Part shown: positions 11,170-13,936 of the stretch, piece by piece
Numbering within the stretch: the first letter of the stretch is position 1
How the letters are laid out: every line of letters begins with the position of its first letter
Assembly: GCA_031279305.1 (NCBI GenBank)
Contig: JAITIS010000043.1
Location: 1-13,936 of the forward strand
Source: Candidatus Margulisiibacteriota bacterium
Lineage (GTDB): Bacteria > Margulisbacteria > Termititenacia > Termititenacales > Termititenacaceae
Length of the DNA stretch: 13,936 nucleotides
Reading direction: 5' to 3'
The notes under the pieces: generated by a model
What the model saw: the letters and a program-made list of their open reading frames with translations, nothing else
What the model was told of the DNA's origin: nothing
Databases searched by the model: none
Made by a program: the position numbers and the translations under genes

Positions 11170-13936
11170 ATGCCCTGTAAAACAATTTCCGCAGACCAGC
11201 AAATAGTAGACGACGATGATCTGGAACTGGAATCCGCGCTGGAAGAACAAGCCGCGGATACCACTGTAGATGCCGCCGCCCTGGAAGCCGAGCTGGCTGG
11301 CAAAAGCGGATTAAAAACTCTGCGCGCCAAACTAAAAGCCTCGGCGGTTAATTACGGTTCGCAGGGACTGCCGTTTTTAGCGGCGGTGCAGCTGGATCTG
11401 GAACGTCGCGAGCCAATTGGCTTGCAGGAATTATTTCTCGCGTGGCTGGACAAAGGAAACAAAAAATGGCTAAACCCTTACGAAGGCTTAAAAAAATTGA
11501 ATGAAATATTATTCAAATACCGCGGAAACAGCGCTGTCCTCAAGCCTTTCGTCACTCTCCTGCAGGAACTAGCCGCCGCGGGTATTTCGCCGGCTTCATT
11601 TGTCACGTATGTCATTTTGCCCCGTATGCAGGAGGACTACCACTGGAAAAAATGGCCGGACAATCATCTGGAAGCCCTGCAAATAATCGCCGGCGTCATT
11701 CTCTCCGCCAAGGACCAGCCGCCGTTTGATCGGGAGCATCTGGGTTCGCCACGGTTCCGGCTGTCGAAAGACGTGGTGCTGGTCAGATATATCGGCAGAC
11801 CGTTAGCCCAGCATAGGCTGAGCGAATTGCGCGATAGACAACTGCTGGAGGCCTATCAGCAGGCCTGGCAGAACATTTCATTAAATAATTCTCTGAGCGT
11901 CTATTTTATGCGGCGCAACGTGCTGCATTTCATATACGCTATGTCCGGCCGGATAGACCTGATCCAGCTGGCTGCGCTGATCGGCCAGCTGCCGTATATC
12001 GAACAGGCCTTTGCCGGAGCCTTTCCGCAGGACGCCGCTAAATCAGCCAAAATAGAGGCCAAAATAGAGGAAGTTAATTTATTTGATTACGATATTGGCT
12101 CCGCCTTGCGGGCCAGACGCCGGCAGGGTTATCACGGTCTGGACTTCATTGTCGAGATCAATGCCTATCTGGACATCGTCAAGGGACTGCTGGAAAAGCC
12201 GACAGGCGTATATCTCTGCGCTTACTATGCCCGGCTACTTCGGCGGTATAAAGATCCGGTGCTGGCCGGCGCGATTTCCCGTCTGGTGCGGGTAATAGAT
12301 GATCAGGGCGGTATGTATATTTACAAATGGCACACCAGAAAACTTTTAGAAAAAACTAAGACGGAAATGCCGGCTTATATAGATTTTATCGAGGCCAACG
12401 CTGGCTGCGATCCGGAATACCCGCATATATATATGCTGTTCCGTGACGAGGAAACCGCGCGCGAAACACAGGACGTCCTAAATGACGCCGAGAGACTCGG
12501 TCTGCGCCATATTTTCACCGGCGACAAAAACGAAATTATTTCCTATAAAGACCTGCTCAAAGCTTTTATGCAGGAACACCCGGAATATACCGCGCTGATA
12601 ACTGATTATAAACAACAGCTACTGGCGGGACAAGATCGCCACTGGACGGCAGAGTACACTAAACAGCTAGATAGCTTGAGTCCGGATCAAGGAGCCTTGC
12701 ATCTGCCGCTGCTGCGTTTGGTTATCCGCGGCATAGGCACGGGGTTCGCGCACACCAGTAAATCCGCCAGTTTCACTCAGCTTTTTAACAACTACGCCGT
12801 CGTGCAGACACAGCGAAATCCTGCGGCCAGAGTAAAATTTACTATGCCGGTCAAGCAGATTGGCCGCGCCTCTGCGGACAAGGAAGCGCTGGCCAGACAG
12901 CAGGTCAATCTCGGGCTGATCTGGAAAATCTGGCAGGCGCTACACCTTGCCGAACCCGCCGCCGTCAACAATGTCCTGTCTTATATCAACAAATGGTCGC
13001 TGGCGCTGGAAGAACCGCGGGAAAAAACCTTCGCCGAAAAAGTCGCGCTGGAAAAAAAACTGCAGGAAACCGCAGACGAGGACACCAGAAAAAATCTGGA
13101 AAAAGACTTGGCGCAGAACAACAGGATCATCGGCGCGCTGGCGCAGAAAAAACAGCAGTACGCGGTTATTATGCAGGAGTTTGAGCGGCTGAATAATGAG
13201 CAGAAATTCATAACCGCGCTGATCCTCGCCGGCGCGCTGGGTAAAAATGACCGGGATTTTGCCGCCCTCGCGCTTAAGCTGCTGCTCGTAAGATACAGCG
13301 GGGAGGAGAGCGTGTCCTCGCGCCTGAATTTTCTCAAAGAAGACATCAGCGTCGATGTCCTGACCTATCCGCAGTTTACTTATTTGCTCAATCTGTTAGA
13401 CACTCTGTATTTTACTTTGCGGCAAGACGCCAAAATTCAGGCGGCGCTGGCTACAGACACTGTTTTGCAAAAAATACTACAGCCTTATCTTGTCACCAAG
13501 AAAAAACAGGTCACCGGCGACGCGCTGGATTCGGCGGCCAAAAAAATGGCCGAATACGCCGCGCTGCAAGCAGAGCGCGCCAAATGGCAGGGCACGTTGG
13601 ATAAGCTGGAAAACAAGAGCGGCGCTTATTTTCACCAGCTGGAGATCCAAACCTCCAAAGCATTTATCGACGCTTATTACGGAGATATGGGCGGCATCTG
13701 TCTCTCCGCCCAGCCGCAGCTGATCTTGAAGCCTGCTTTTTTCGTGCAGCGGCTGGTTGACCACACGGATCAAGAAATAATCGGCATAGCTGCGCTTTAT
13801 CTGTCCTCGCAGGGGTTCTCCTCCAGCCAGACACAGGCGCAGCATTTCTGGCAGGCGTTTGCTTTTAATCCCTTAAAATCTTTTCTGGAGCATTGCACCC
13901 TCGAACAGCAGCTGTATCTGTATTTGCAATACCGAC
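11170..13936 (+). CDS. Very large unrecognised helical protein, at least 922 aa, open at the right edge
   Basis: One uninterrupted frame from ATG 11170 to the window end with no stop. The first 40 or so residues are very acidic (VDDDDLELESALEEQ). Residues about 45-600 are predominantly helical with scattered Trp and Tyr and no recognised motif. Residues about 615-680 (from EPREKTFAEKVALEKK) and 789-817 are charged and coiled-coil-like. After that comes YYGDMGGICLSAQPQLILKP (835-854), the most motif-like patch. No signal peptide, membrane segment, Walker motif or repeat array is seen. Codon usage and base composition resemble the GC-richer neighbours, unlike the 381-codon pair. No Shine-Dalgarno site precedes the ATG, so translation may be coupled to the small gene. 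The open frame and coding-like bias are clear; the function is unknown. Confidence 0.85.
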   Translation, partial: MPCKTISADQQIVDDDDLELESALEEQAADTTVDAAALEAELAGKSGLKTLRAKLKASAVNYGSQGLPFLAAVQLDLERREPIGLQELFLAWLDKGNKKWLNPYEGLKKLNEILFKYRGNSAVLKPFVTLLQELAAAGISPASFVTYVILPRMQEDYHWKKWPDNHLEALQIIAGVILSAKDQPPFDREHLGSPRFRLSKDVVLVRYIGRPLAQHRLSELRDRQLLEAYQQAWQNISLNNSLSVYFMRRNVLHFIYAMSGRIDLIQLAALIGQLPYIEQAFAGAFPQDAAKSAKIEAKIEEVNLFDYDIGSALRARRRQGYHGLDFIVEINAYLDIVKGLLEKPTGVYLCAYYARLLRRYKDPVLAGAISRLVRVIDDQGGMYIYKWHTRKLLEKTKTEMPAYIDFIEANAGCDPEYPHIYMLFRDEETARETQDVLNDAERLGLRHIFTGDKNEIISYKDLLKAFMQEHPEYTALITDYKQQLLAGQDRHWTAEYTKQLDSLSPDQGALHLPLLRLVIRGIGTGFAHTSKSASFTQLFNNYAVVQTQRNPAARVKFTMPVKQIGRASADKEALARQQVNLGLIWKIWQALHLAEPAAVNNVLSYINKWSLALEEPREKTFAEKVALEKKLQETADEDTRKNLEKDLAQNNRIIGALAQKKQQYAVIMQEFERLNNEQKFITALILAGALGKNDRDFAALALKLLLVRYSGEESVSSRLNFLKEDISVDVLTYPQFTYLLNLLDTLYFTLRQDAKIQAALATDTVLQKILQPYLVTKKKQVTGDALDSAAKKMAEYAALQAERAKWQGTLDKLENKSGAYFHQLEIQTSKAFIDAYYGDMGGICLSAQPQLILKPAFFVQRLVDHTDQEIIGIAALYLSSQGFSSSQTQAQHFWQAFAFNPLKSFLEHCTLEQQLYLYLQYR
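12046..12069 (+). repeat. Perfect 12-bp tandem duplication inside the giant gene
   Basis: GCCAAAATAGAG occurs twice in a row, in frame, coding AKIEAKIE (residues 293-300). It is probably a recent slippage duplication and is a candidate site for length variation between strains. Confidence 0.85.

Noticed and set aside
12981..13346. Minus-strand Ser/Phe-rich open frame
   Set aside because: It is the complement of the giant gene's coiled-coil region; the composition is a mirror artefact.
1..13936. CRISPR array, insertion sequence or prophage module
   Set aside because: No regularly spaced repeats, transposase motifs, terminal inverted repeats or structural phage genes were found; the Xer protein looks like the housekeeping type.

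Overview
The window is about 14 kb of bacterial chromosome, close to balanced in base composition, with tightly packed genes, a conserved housekeeping backbone and several unrecognised reading frames. A 4Fe-4S/flavodoxin protein (EFR1 type) and a DUF1858 redox-disulfide protein suggest an anaerobe. The type IV pilin-like pseudopilin suggests, but does not prove, a diderm envelope. I cannot name the phylum. An uncultured, under-sampled lineage (for example Margulisbacteria-like) fits, but this is a guess.

Layout. Positions 1-2196 (minus strand) hold an apparent operon: pseudopilin, a 367-residue polytopic membrane protein, then a PriA-type helicase that begins at its helicase core and runs off the left edge. 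Positions 2294-3566 (plus) hold leuB and a small DUF1858 protein, both with good Shine-Dalgarno sites. Positions 3603-5909 (plus) hold two consecutive unknown genes, each of exactly 381 codons. They align to each other: the second carries HD-phosphohydrolase-like residues and the first has lost them. Positions 5906-7284 (minus) hold an M15-type peptidase overlapping a XerC/D tyrosine recombinase. Positions 7332-8120 (plus) hold the EFR1-type ferredoxin/flavodoxin. Positions 8117-10461 (minus) hold a UDP-glucose pyrophosphorylase overlapping a Nif3-family protein. A tRNA-Ala(GGC) lies at 10533-10605. From 10793 (plus) to the right edge there is a small proline-tailed protein and then a very large unrecognised protein, at least 922 residues, still open at the edge.

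Two themes stand out. First, six transcription units have a -10-like hexamer ending only 6-9 nt before the start codon and no Shine-Dalgarno site, which predicts leaderless mRNAs. leuB, the DUF1858 gene and the Nif3 gene instead have classical ribosome binding sites. Second, the window has an HD/pseudo-HD tandem pair and a two-gene operon headed for a giant alpha-helical protein. These are the parts least explained by known families. No insertion sequence, prophage module or CRISPR array is visible.
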